From assembly GCF_003259195.1 (NCBI RefSeq), contig NZ_QJPK01000003.1:108509-172508 (forward strand): a stretch of 64,000 bases of DNA, given 5' to 3'. The translations under genes were made by a program, and so were the position numbers. Shown here in pieces: positions 43,576 to 51,286 of this stretch (its first letter is position 1; every line of letters starts with the position of its first letter). The notes below the pieces were generated by a model. It was given only the letters and a program-made list of their open reading frames with translations, did no database searches and was not told the origin of the DNA. The stretch comes from Paracoccus sediminilitoris (GTDB lineage: Bacteria; Pseudomonadota; Alphaproteobacteria; Rhodobacterales; Rhodobacteraceae).

Positions 43576-44128
43576 CCGCGTCATGGCGGTGGCAGGAGGT
43601 GATGTGATCGTTCACCATCCCCGTCGCCTGCATGAAGGCATAGGTGATGACCGGCCCGCAGTAAGTGAACCCGCGCGCCTTCAGCGCCTTGGACATGGCC
43701 ATCGATTCGGGGGTGGCGGTCGGCACGCTGGCCATGTCGGGCCAGGCATTCTGGATCGGCGCGCCCCCCACAAAAGACCACAGCCAGGGGGCGAATCCCT
43801 CAGTCGCCTCGATCTTCTGGAACAGGTTGGCGCTGCGGACGGTGGCGGTGATCTTGCCGCGATGGCGCACGATGCCGGGATTGCTCAGGGCACGGTCGAT
43901 GCGGTCTTCATCCCACAGCGCGACGCGGGCCGGATCAAAGCCGTCGAATTCCTGCTGGAAGGCCGGGCGTTTGCGCAGGATAGTGATCCAGCTGAGCCCC
44001 GCCTGGAACCCATCCAGCACCAGCTTTTCCCACAGCGCGCGGCTGTCATGTTCGGGCACGCCCCAGTCGGTGTCGTGATAGGCGACGTAAAGCGGGTCAC
44101 TGCCGCACCAGCTGCAACGTGCAAGCAT
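43553..44128 (-). CDS. tag: DNA-3-methyladenine glycosylase I
   Basis: Excises 3-methyladenine from alkylated DNA. The 191-residue protein keeps the zinc ligands C5, H18, H175 and C179, equivalent to the E. coli Tag zinc snap, plus YHDTDWGVP and FQAGLSWITILRKR of the HhH fold. AGGG lies seven bases before the ATG. It is convergent with tlpA with a 23-base overlap of coding sequence. Confidence 0.96.
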   Translation of the reverse strand: MLARCSWCGSDPLYVAYHDTDWGVPEHDSRALWEKLVLDGFQAGLSWITILRKRPAFQQEFDGFDPARVALWDEDRIDRALSNPGIVRHRGKITATVRSANLFQKIEATEGFAPWLWSFVGGAPIQNAWPDMASVPTATPESMAMSKALKARGFTYCGPVITYAFMQATGMVNDHITSCHRHDAVRALSAG

Positions 44129-44210
44129 CCATTAACCCTGAGTTGAGAAAACACTGACGATTCACCCAAGATTAAGCCATCATGCCCAGACTGCAAGCAG
44201 AGCTGACAAG

Positions 44211-45038
44211 ATGGGGCCCACCGTGAGCGACCTATACCAGAACAACAGTTCGCCGCTGGAAGATGCAATCCGCCTTCAGGATCGCGTCACCTTGTCGGCG
44301 GTGGCCGCAGCGGTCGAAAAGGCCAGCGCGGTGCTGGCCTTTCAACCCATCGTGCAATCCCAAAGCACCAAGTCGCCCGCCTTCTGGGAAGGGCTGATCC
44401 GCATCATCGACGACAGCGGCCGCCTGGTTCCCTTGCGCGATTTCATGCCCCAGGCCGAAACCACGGAACTGGGGCGCAAGATCGACTGTCTGTCGCTGTC
44501 GCTCGGGCTGAAGACGCTGGTCGAGGACCCGTCGCTGCGGCTGTCGATCAACATGTCGGCACGCTCGATTCAGTACCCGGATTGGATCAATACGCTGCGG
44601 CGGGGCATTTCGGACGATCCGATGGTGGGCGAAAGGCTGATCCTGGAAATCACCGAAAGCTCGGCCATGGGCATGCCGAACGAGGTCCAGCATTTCATGG
44701 CCGAGGTGCAGGGATACGGCATAAGTCTGGCGCTGGACGATTTCGGCGCGGGCTATACCTCGTTCCGTTACCTGCGCGATTTCTGCTTCGACATGATCAA
44801 GATCGACGGGCAGTTCATCCGTTCCATTGCCGCCAATCCCGACAACCAGATCCTGACCCGCGCGCTGCAATCCATCGCGCATCATTTCGACATGTTCACC
44901 GTCGCCGAATCAGTGGAAACCGCCGATGACGCCAGCTTCTTGATCGACTTGGGAATCGACTGCCTGCAAGGCTACTACTTCGGTGCACCCACCATCGCGC
45001 CCCCTTGGAAAAAACCACCGTCGCGTGCGGCGCGCTGA
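44211..45038 (+). CDS. EAL-domain protein, probable c-di-GMP phosphodiesterase
   Basis: A 275-residue single EAL domain without GGDEF or sensor. The EAL motif reads E60-G-L. Metal and catalytic residues are kept: N114 (SINMS), E146 (EITES), D176-D177 (DDFGAG), K197 (IKIDG), E233 (AESVET) and Q253 (LQGYYFG). It is therefore likely active. The start is unsure: ATG 44211 or GTG 44223; neither has a strong ribosome-binding site. It stands alone between tag and phaA. It may be regulated through a partner protein. Confidence 0.85.
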   Translation: MGPTVSDLYQNNSSPLEDAIRLQDRVTLSAVAAAVEKASAVLAFQPIVQSQSTKSPAFWEGLIRIIDDSGRLVPLRDFMPQAETTELGRKIDCLSLSLGLKTLVEDPSLRLSINMSARSIQYPDWINTLRRGISDDPMVGERLILEITESSAMGMPNEVQHFMAEVQGYGISLALDDFGAGYTSFRYLRDFCFDMIKIDGQFIRSIAANPDNQILTRALQSIAHHFDMFTVAESVETADDASFLIDLGIDCLQGYYFGAPTIAPPWKKPPSRAAR

Positions 45039-45134
45039 CGGGGTTCGCGGGATCGGCGCTTGACGTTACGTCCCGAAACAGCATCCTGACCCCAGAAGGT
45101 CGGCCCGTCCGACCGCCCAGGGAAGGAGCCTACC

Positions 45135-46307
45135 ATGTCCAAAGCCGTCATCGTCTCTGCCGCACGCACGCCCGTCGGCAGCTTTATGGGCGCATTCGCG
45201 AATGTCCCGGCCCATGATCTTGGTGCCGCCGTCCTGAAAGAGGTCGTCGCCCGTGCCGGTGTCGACCCCGCCGAAATCAGCGAAACGATCCTGGGCCAGG
45301 TGCTGACCGCCGCCCAAGGCCAGAACCCCGCGCGCCAGGCCCATATCAATGCCGGGCTGCCGCAGGAATCCGCCGCCTGGCTGATCAACCAGGTCTGCGG
45401 TTCGGGCCTGCGCGCCGTCGCGCTGGCCGCGCAGCAGGTCATTCTGGGTGACGCGAACATCGTGCTGGCCGGTGGTCAGGAAAGCATGTCGCTGGCACAG
45501 CACGCCGCCTATCTGCGCGCCGGTCAGAAGATGGGCGACATGCAAATGGTCGACACCATGATCCGCGACGGGCTGTGGGACGCGTTCAACAACTATCACA
45601 TGGGGCAGACGGCCGAAAACGTCGCCGATCGCTGGTCGATCAGCCGCGACCAGCAGGACGAATTCGCCGTGGCATCACAGAACAAGGCCGAGGCCGCCCA
45701 GAAGGCTGGCCGCTTCGCCGATGAGATCACCGCCTATACCGTCAAGACCCGCAAGGGCGATACTGTCGTCGACCAGGATGAATATATCCGCCACGGCGCC
45801 ACGATCGAGGCGATGCAGAAGCTGCGCCCCGCCTTTACGCGCGACGGCACGGTGACGGCGGCCAATGCCTCGGGGCTGAACGACGGCGCCGCCGCCGTGA
45901 TGGTGATGACCGAGGACGAGGCCGCCCGCCGTGGCCTGACCCCGCTGGCCCGCATCGCATCCTATGCGACCGCTGGCCTGGACCCCGCCATCATGGGCAC
46001 CGGTCCGATCCCGGCCAGCCGCAAGGCGCTGGAAAAGGCCGGATGGTCGGTGGGCGACCTGGACCTGGTCGAGGCGAACGAGGCTTTTGCCGCGCAGGCC
46101 TGCGCCGTCAACAAGGACATGGGTTGGGACCCGTCCATCGTGAACGTGAACGGCGGCGCCATCGCCATCGGTCACCCAATCGGCGCCTCGGGGTGCCGTG
46201 TCCTGAACACCCTGCTGTTCGAGATGAAGCGCCGCGACGCCAAGAAGGGCCTTGCCACGCTGTGCATCGGCGGCGGCATGGGCGTGGCCATGTGCCTGGA
46301 ACGGTAA
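45135..46307 (+). CDS. phaA: Acetyl-CoA acetyltransferase (beta-ketothiolase)
   Basis: Condenses two acetyl-CoA to acetoacetyl-CoA, the first step of polyhydroxybutyrate synthesis. The 390-residue thiolase has the nucleophile C88 (NQVCGSG), H347 (GHPIGASG) and C377 (CIGGGMG). AAGGAG precedes the ATG. It is followed after 89 AT-rich bases by phaB; phaC, phaP and phaZ are not in the window, as in Paracoccus, where they are separate. Confidence 0.96.
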   Translation: MSKAVIVSAARTPVGSFMGAFANVPAHDLGAAVLKEVVARAGVDPAEISETILGQVLTAAQGQNPARQAHINAGLPQESAAWLINQVCGSGLRAVALAAQQVILGDANIVLAGGQESMSLAQHAAYLRAGQKMGDMQMVDTMIRDGLWDAFNNYHMGQTAENVADRWSISRDQQDEFAVASQNKAEAAQKAGRFADEITAYTVKTRKGDTVVDQDEYIRHGATIEAMQKLRPAFTRDGTVTAANASGLNDGAAAVMVMTEDEAARRGLTPLARIASYATAGLDPAIMGTGPIPASRKALEKAGWSVGDLDLVEANEAFAAQACAVNKDMGWDPSIVNVNGGAIAIGHPIGASGCRVLNTLLFEMKRRDAKKGLATLCIGGGMGVAMCLER

Positions 46308-46396
46308 TGCAAACGGGCACGCAATTATCTTGCGCGCCCAAATCTGCTTATGTAGCAATATTTCAATGGTTCTGAATTAATACGGGGGGAGCATCC

Positions 46397-47122
46397 ATGT
46401 CGAAAGTCGCTTTGGTCACGGGGGGGTCGCGGGGAATCGGCGCCGCCATCAGCAAGGCCCTTCAGCAGGCCGGCTATGTCGTCGCCGCGAACTATGCGGG
46501 CAATGACGAGGCCGCGAAGGCCTTCACGGATGAAACGGGCATCAAGACCTTCAAGTGGTCGGTCGCCGATTACGACGCCTGCGCCGCAGGCATCGCTCAG
46601 ATCGAAAGCGATCTGGGACCGGTCGAGGTGCTGGTCAACAATGCGGGCATCACCCGCGACGCCATGTTCCACAAGATGACGCCGCAGCAGTGGAAAGAGG
46701 TCATCGACACCAACCTGACCGGCGTCTTCAACATGACCCACGTGGTCTGGACCGGCATGCGCGATCGCAAGTTCGGACGGGTGATCAACATCAGCTCGAT
46801 CAACGGGCAGAAGGGCCAGGCGGGTCAGGCGAACTATAGCGCGGCCAAGGCGGGCGATTTGGGTTTCACCAAGGCGCTGGCTCAGGAAGGTGCGCGCGCG
46901 GGCATCACCGTCAACGCCATCTGCCCCGGCTATATCGGGACCGAAATGGTCCGTGCGATCCCGGAAAAGGTGCTGAACGAACGCATCATCCCGCAGATCC
47001 CGGTCGGTCGCCTGGGCGAGCCCGAGGAAATCGCCCGTGCGGTGGTCTTCCTTGCGGCCGAAGATGCGGGCTTCATCACCGGTTCGACCATCAGTGCGAA
47101 TGGCGGTCAGTTCTTCGTGTGA
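46397..47122 (+). CDS. phaB: Acetoacetyl-CoA reductase
   Basis: NADPH-dependent reduction of acetoacetyl-CoA to (R)-3-hydroxybutyryl-CoA. The 241-residue short-chain dehydrogenase has TGGSRGIG (8-15), NNAG and the triad S134, Y147 and K151. GGGGGGAG precedes the ATG. It ends in a strong terminator at 47142-47169. Confidence 0.96.
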   Translation: MSKVALVTGGSRGIGAAISKALQQAGYVVAANYAGNDEAAKAFTDETGIKTFKWSVADYDACAAGIAQIESDLGPVEVLVNNAGITRDAMFHKMTPQQWKEVIDTNLTGVFNMTHVVWTGMRDRKFGRVINISSINGQKGQAGQANYSAAKAGDLGFTKALAQEGARAGITVNAICPGYIGTEMVRAIPEKVLNERIIPQIPVGRLGEPEEIARAVVFLAAEDAGFITGSTISANGGQFFV

Positions 47123-47141
47123 TCGACCCGGAAACGAAATC

Positions 47142-47169
47142 GGCCCGCGCATGGTGCGCGGGCCTTTTT
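47142..47169 (+). terminator. Terminator of phaAB
   Basis: GGCCCGCGC and GCGCGGGCC form a perfect 9-bp stem around ATGGT followed by TTTTT. Confidence 0.92.
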
Positions 47170-47195
47170 CATGAAAATCTCACTGTTCAACGGGA

Positions 47196-47360
47196 TCAGT
47201 TTGCAAGCCGGGTAATCTCTTCCTTGATGCGCAGCTTCTGACGTTTCATCTGGACGATTTCCAGATCCTTGGTGCCGGGACTTTTCTGTGCCCTTTCAAC
47301 GGCATCAGAGAGGTGTTGGTGTTTCCTGCGAAGTTCCTCGACATGAGAAGCAACCGTCAT
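47196..47360 (-). CDS. YdcH family (DUF465) small protein
   Basis: A 54-residue helical protein: MTVASHVEELRRKHQHL, then a second helix with KDLEIVQMKRQKLRIKEEI, which is the DUF465 hairpin. Function is unknown. AAGGAGG five bases before the ATG at 47360 rules out the longer reading frame to 47405. Confidence 0.85.
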   Translation of the reverse strand: MTVASHVEELRRKHQHLSDAVERAQKSPGTKDLEIVQMKRQKLRIKEEITRLAN

Positions 47361-47420
47361 TACGTCCTCCTTGGCTATGTTCGTCGAACCCTTTGATTGC
47401 AGCACAGCGCAACGATTCTG

Positions 47421-48179
47421 TCACGGGACTTTTGCAATCCTCAGTTGGATCGGCGCTCCGTCGCGCAGCACCTGCACAGCCTGCAGGGTCAGGTCCTCGG
47501 CGTCGGTTTCATGACGCGGTGCCTGATGCAGCACGAAGGGCGCCATCAGGCGCATCGGCGCCCGTGCGCCCTTGCGGGCCAACACGATCACGCGGCCAGC
47601 CTCGCGGCCCTGCCGGGCGGCGATGGGCAGGACGGTGACCGCCCCGGCACGCCCCGCCAGCGCGCAGATCAGACCGTCCAAGCGGTCGGCACGCTGGATC
47701 ATCGTCAGCCATCCGCCAGGCCGCAGACGCCGCAGCCCCGCATCGACCCACAAGTCCAGCGGCGTCGCCTCGGTCCGCGATATGGCGCGACCGCGATCGG
47801 GCGCATGGGTGCCGCCCAGGAAATAGGGCGGGTTCATCATCACATGGTCGAAACTGGTCGCCCGCAATGCGGCCGGCAAGGCCTGAAGGTCGCTGGTGAC
47901 GATCTGCATGGCGATCAAGTTGCGTTCGGCATTCTGCCGCGCCAGATCGGCATAGGCCACCTGCTGTTCCACGCCCGTGATCGACAGGCCACGGACCCGC
48001 CAGCCCAGGCACAGCACCGCCACCCCTGCCCCGCAGCCCAGTTCCAGCACCGATTGCCCCGTCTGCGCAGGACAGGCCGCCGCCAGCATCACCGCATCGG
48101 TGCCTGACCGATAGCCCCGCACCGGCTGCGTGATCTGCAGTTTGCCGTCCAGAAAGTCGTCGGCCCGCAGGTCAGTCAT
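47421..48179 (-). CDS. tRNA1(Val) A37 N6-methyltransferase-like (TrmN6 family)
   Basis: A 252-residue class I methyltransferase with SAM motif LELGCGAGV and the base-methylation motif NPPYF, typical of N6-adenine RNA methyltransferases such as YfiC/TrmN6. The N-terminal KLQITQPVRGYRSGTDAV is characteristic. ATG 48179 is preferred over TTG 48182. It overlaps the upstream DUF2007 gene by eight bases. Confidence 0.87.
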   Translation of the reverse strand: MTDLRADDFLDGKLQITQPVRGYRSGTDAVMLAAACPAQTGQSVLELGCGAGVAVLCLGWRVRGLSITGVEQQVAYADLARQNAERNLIAMQIVTSDLQALPAALRATSFDHVMMNPPYFLGGTHAPDRGRAISRTEATPLDLWVDAGLRRLRPGGWLTMIQRADRLDGLICALAGRAGAVTVLPIAARQGREAGRVIVLARKGARAPMRLMAPFVLHQAPRHETDAEDLTLQAVQVLRDGAPIQLRIAKVP

Positions 48180-48381
48180 CAAGCCCTGTATCGCGCAGGA
48201 TGGCGCGGGCCGTGAATTCGTCGCGATCGGCCACCATCAACCGGGCCGGCAGGACCCCGATCGAACCTTCCAGCACGCTCATGTGCTGGTCCATCTGGAA
48301 GGTCACGATGCCTTCGGCCTCCAGCAGGCTGGTGGCGGCGGACATGCGCACGGGATCGTTGCTGCGAAAAAGCTCTTTCAT
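48172..48381 (-). CDS. DUF2007 family small protein
   Basis: A 69-residue protein, MKELFRSNDPVRMSAATSLL onward, with the DUF2007 pattern of a ferredoxin-like fold related to the PII superfamily (EAEGIVTFQMDQHMSVLEG). Function is unknown. Coupled to trmN6 by overlap. It is divergent from the polyprenyl synthase gene across 75 bases. Confidence 0.8.
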   Translation of the reverse strand: MKELFRSNDPVRMSAATSLLEAEGIVTFQMDQHMSVLEGSIGVLPARLMVADRDEFTARAILRDTGLDD

Positions 48382-48456
48382 GGACGCGACGTTAAGGCGC
48401 GGTTGCGAAATTGTCGATGGCGTGGCAATGCAGGGCCGCAGATACGGGATTATGCC

Positions 48457-49458
48457 ATGACTTTGCAGGAAAACGTCCGCAAACCGCTGGATCGGCTGTC
48501 GGAAGCGCTGAGCAACGAAATGCAGGCGGTGAACGCCCTGATCCGCGAACGCATGGCCAGCCGCCACGCGCCGCGCATCCCCGAGGTGACCGCCCATCTG
48601 ATCGAGGCCGGGGGCAAGCGCCTGCGCCCGATGCTGACATTGGCCGCCGCCCGGATGGTCGGTTACGACGGCCCCTATCACATCCATCTGGCGGCGACGG
48701 TCGAATTCATCCACACCGCGACCCTGCTGCATGACGATGTCGTCGATGAAAGCAGCCAGCGGCGCGGCCGTCCGACGGCAAACCTGCTGTGGGACAACAA
48801 GTCCAGCGTGCTGGTCGGCGATTACCTGTTCGCCCGCAGTTTCCAGTTGATGGTCGAACCAGGCAACATGCGGACGCTGGAGATCCTGGCCAATGCCAGC
48901 GCCACCATCGCCGAGGGCGAGGTGTTGCAGCTGACCGCCGCCCAGGACCTGGCCACGACCGAGGCGATCTATCTGCAGGTCGTGCGCGGCAAGACCGCAG
49001 CCCTGTTTTCCGCCGCGACCGAGGTGGGGGGCGTCATCGCCGGCGCGCCGGCCGATCAGGTGCAGGCGCTGTTCGATTACGGCGACGCGCTTGGCATCGC
49101 CTTCCAGATCGTCGACGACCTTCTGGATTACGGCGGGGCGACCGAAACCATCGGCAAGAATGTCGGCGACGATTTCCGCGAACGCAAGCTGACCCTGCCC
49201 GTGATCAAGGCGGTGGCCAAGGCCGACGACCAGGAACGCGCCTTCTGGGCACGGACCATCGAAAAGGGCGACCAGCGCGAAGGCGACCTGGACCATGCGC
49301 TGTCGCTGCTGGCGCGCCATGGCGCCATGGATGCGGCCCGCGCGGATGCGCTGGCCTGGGCGGAGAAGGCCAAGGCGTCGCTGACGGCGCTGCCCGAACA
49401 TCCCATTCGCGACATGCTGACCGATCTGGCCGATTTCGTGGTCAGCCGCGTCACCTGA
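48457..49458 (+). CDS. Polyprenyl (probably decaprenyl) diphosphate synthase
   Basis: Makes the ubiquinone side chain from farnesyl-PP and isopentenyl-PP. The 333-residue protein has FARM D93-D-V-V-D97 (HDDVVDE) and SARM D220-D-L-L-D224, plus GGKRLRP. Chain length cannot be read from sequence alone, although Paracoccus makes Q-10. The start at 48457 fits family N-termini; no ribosome-binding site is obvious. It ends in a strong terminator. Confidence 0.93.
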   Translation: MTLQENVRKPLDRLSEALSNEMQAVNALIRERMASRHAPRIPEVTAHLIEAGGKRLRPMLTLAAARMVGYDGPYHIHLAATVEFIHTATLLHDDVVDESSQRRGRPTANLLWDNKSSVLVGDYLFARSFQLMVEPGNMRTLEILANASATIAEGEVLQLTAAQDLATTEAIYLQVVRGKTAALFSAATEVGGVIAGAPADQVQALFDYGDALGIAFQIVDDLLDYGGATETIGKNVGDDFRERKLTLPVIKAVAKADDQERAFWARTIEKGDQREGDLDHALSLLARHGAMDAARADALAWAEKAKASLTALPEHPIRDMLTDLADFVVSRVT

Positions 49459-49481
49459 AGACACCGAAATCCCGCATGAAG

Positions 49482-49514
49482 AACGCCCGGACCTGCGAAG
49501 GTCCGGGCGTTTTT
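49482..49514 (+). terminator. Terminator of polyprenyl synthase
   Basis: A perfect 13-bp stem (49482-49494 with 49499-49511) with a GCGA tetraloop runs into TTTTT. Confidence 0.93.
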
Positions 49515-49537
49515 CATGGCTGTTCCGAAACGCGGAA

Positions 49538-49565
49538 GGGGCGGATCGCCTGCGCGACCCGCCCC
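49538..49565 (-). terminator. Hairpin after amtB
   Basis: GGGGCGG (49538-49544) pairs with CCGCCCC (49559-49565), and TCGC with GCGA inside it. It lies 22 bases beyond the amtB stop on the minus strand; no T-tract follows. Confidence 0.55.
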
Positions 49566-49587
49566 CTCTCCGGGAAGAGACCTTGGA

Positions 49588-50922
49588 TTACTTGGCCTGG
49601 ACGAAGTCGGGATAGGCCTCCATGCCCATTTCCGAAATATCCAGCCCGCTGATTTCGGCTTCCTTGCTGACGCGGATGCCCATCGTCGCCTTCAGCACCG
49701 TCCAGACGATGAAGCTGATGACGAAGACGAAGGCGCCGACCGCAGCCACACCCATGGCCTGCGTCACGAAACTGGTGCCCTCATTGGTGGCAGGGACGAT
49801 CATCGTGCCCCAGATGCCGGCGACCAGGTGGACCGGAATGGCGCCCACGACGTCGTCGATCTTCAGCTTGTCCAGCATCGGCACCACGAAGACGGCCAGC
49901 GCGCCACCGACACCACCGATCAGGATGGCGGCAAAGACGGTCGGGGTCAGCGGTTCGGCGGTGATGGCGACCAGGCCCGCCAGCGCGCCGTTCAGCACCA
50001 TGGTCAGGTCGATCTTGCCATAAAGCAGCTGCGTCACGATGATCGCGGCGATGGCACCGCCCGATGCGGCCATGTTGGTGTTCACGAAGATGCGGCTGAC
50101 ATCGGCCGCGTCACTGACCGACCCGATGGCCAGCTGCGATGCGCCGTTGAAGCCGAACCAACCCAGCCACAGGATGAAGGTGCCAAGCGTGGCCAAGGCC
50201 AGGTTCGAACCAGGCATGGGCTGCATGCGGCCGTCGGGACGATACTTGCCGGTGCGTGCGCCCAGCACGATCGCGCCCGCCAGGGCCGCGAAACCGCCCG
50301 CCGCATGGACCAGGGTCGAGCCTGCGAAATCCGAGAAGCCCATTTCCGACAGGAAGCCGCCGCCCCACTGCCAGCTGGCCTCGATGGGATAGATCAGGCC
50401 GGTCAGGATGACGGTGAAGATCAGGAAGGGCCACAGCTTGACCCGCTCGGCCAGGGTGCCCGACACGATGGATGCGGTCGTGGCGCAGAACATCAGTTGG
50501 AAGAAGAAGTCCGAACCGGCCGAATAGCCGTCCTCGGCATTGCCCGCGCCCACGGCGTCCAGGCCCTTGGGGCTGAAGATCTGGCCGATGACGCCCTGCA
50601 CGGTCCAGCCGTCGCCCGGATACATCAGGTTATAGCCGATCAGCCAGTACATGATGCCCGCGATCGCAAAGAGCGAGATGTTCTTGAACAGCTGCGTGGT
50701 CACGTTCTTGGACCGCACCAGGCCTGCCTCCAGCATGGCAAAGCCCGCGGCCATCCACATGACCAGGAAACCGCCCATCAGGAACAGCAGCGTGTTGAAG
50801 ATATAGACGACATCCGCGCTGACTGCGGCAGCCGCCTCCGCGGGCGCCGCGGCATCCTGCGCGGCAGCAGGATAGGCTGCCAGCGTCGCAAGTGTCGCGA
50901 TGAGCGGAAGGGTCTTGTTCAT
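49588..50922 (-). CDS. amtB: Ammonium transporter, Amt family
   Basis: Trimeric inner-membrane ammonium channel. The 444-residue protein has a cleaved signal (1-21), an Ala-rich linker and eleven predicted helices. The pore twin-histidines are in LVHAAGGFAAL and IPVHLVAGIWGT. No glnK is next to it, although the pair is usual. GAGG stands nine bases before the ATG. It should be nitrogen-controlled, but I found no clear -24/-12 (RpoN) element upstream. Confidence 0.95.
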   Translation of the reverse strand: MNKTLPLIATLATLAAYPAAAQDAAAPAEAAAAVSADVVYIFNTLLFLMGGFLVMWMAAGFAMLEAGLVRSKNVTTQLFKNISLFAIAGIMYWLIGYNLMYPGDGWTVQGVIGQIFSPKGLDAVGAGNAEDGYSAGSDFFFQLMFCATTASIVSGTLAERVKLWPFLIFTVILTGLIYPIEASWQWGGGFLSEMGFSDFAGSTLVHAAGGFAALAGAIVLGARTGKYRPDGRMQPMPGSNLALATLGTFILWLGWFGFNGASQLAIGSVSDAADVSRIFVNTNMAASGGAIAAIIVTQLLYGKIDLTMVLNGALAGLVAITAEPLTPTVFAAILIGGVGGALAVFVVPMLDKLKIDDVVGAIPVHLVAGIWGTMIVPATNEGTSFVTQAMGVAAVGAFVFVISFIVWTVLKATMGIRVSKEAEISGLDISEMGMEAYPDFVQAK

Positions 50923-51286
50923 GTGATTAAACCTCGCTTCGTGCCGCAGCCACCGGACCGGCTGCCATCGCCCCTTTCATGTGCAATTCCGGCACGTCGG
51001 CAAAGATTGGCGCAGGGTCGGATCGCGCAGAAATCACCGCTGCCCGTTCGGCGGGCGGAAATCGGGGCAAACGCCCATTAAAAGGGCAGCATTTGTCCGC
51101 AGGGCTGCCACGCCTGCCTTTGCCCTGTGCATCCGGGCCTGGCAGGGCGCTGGGCCCGTGCGGCACGGTTCCGCCCCCCGTCATCACGGATTGGTCACCC
51201 CAATTCCCCTGCTGGCAAACATGCTGTAGGCTGGGCGCAATCTTGGCCGGATCAACCGGCATGGCAAAGACGCAGGCATTCAAGGC
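50923..51286. other. Gap of 364 bases between amtB and the PBP gene
   Basis: It must hold both divergent promoters. No tRNA or conserved ORF is seen. A 9-codon ORF (51261-51290) overlaps the PBP start by ATGA; the longer frame containing it (50979-51290) has no ribosome-binding site or recognisable domain. No good sigma70 or RpoN box was found. Confidence 0.5.

Noticed and set aside
50923..51286. Search for an RpoN (-24/-12) promoter for amtB
   Set aside because: GTGCCGG-AATTGCAC looked suggestive, but the GG-to-GC distance is wrong; no other match.
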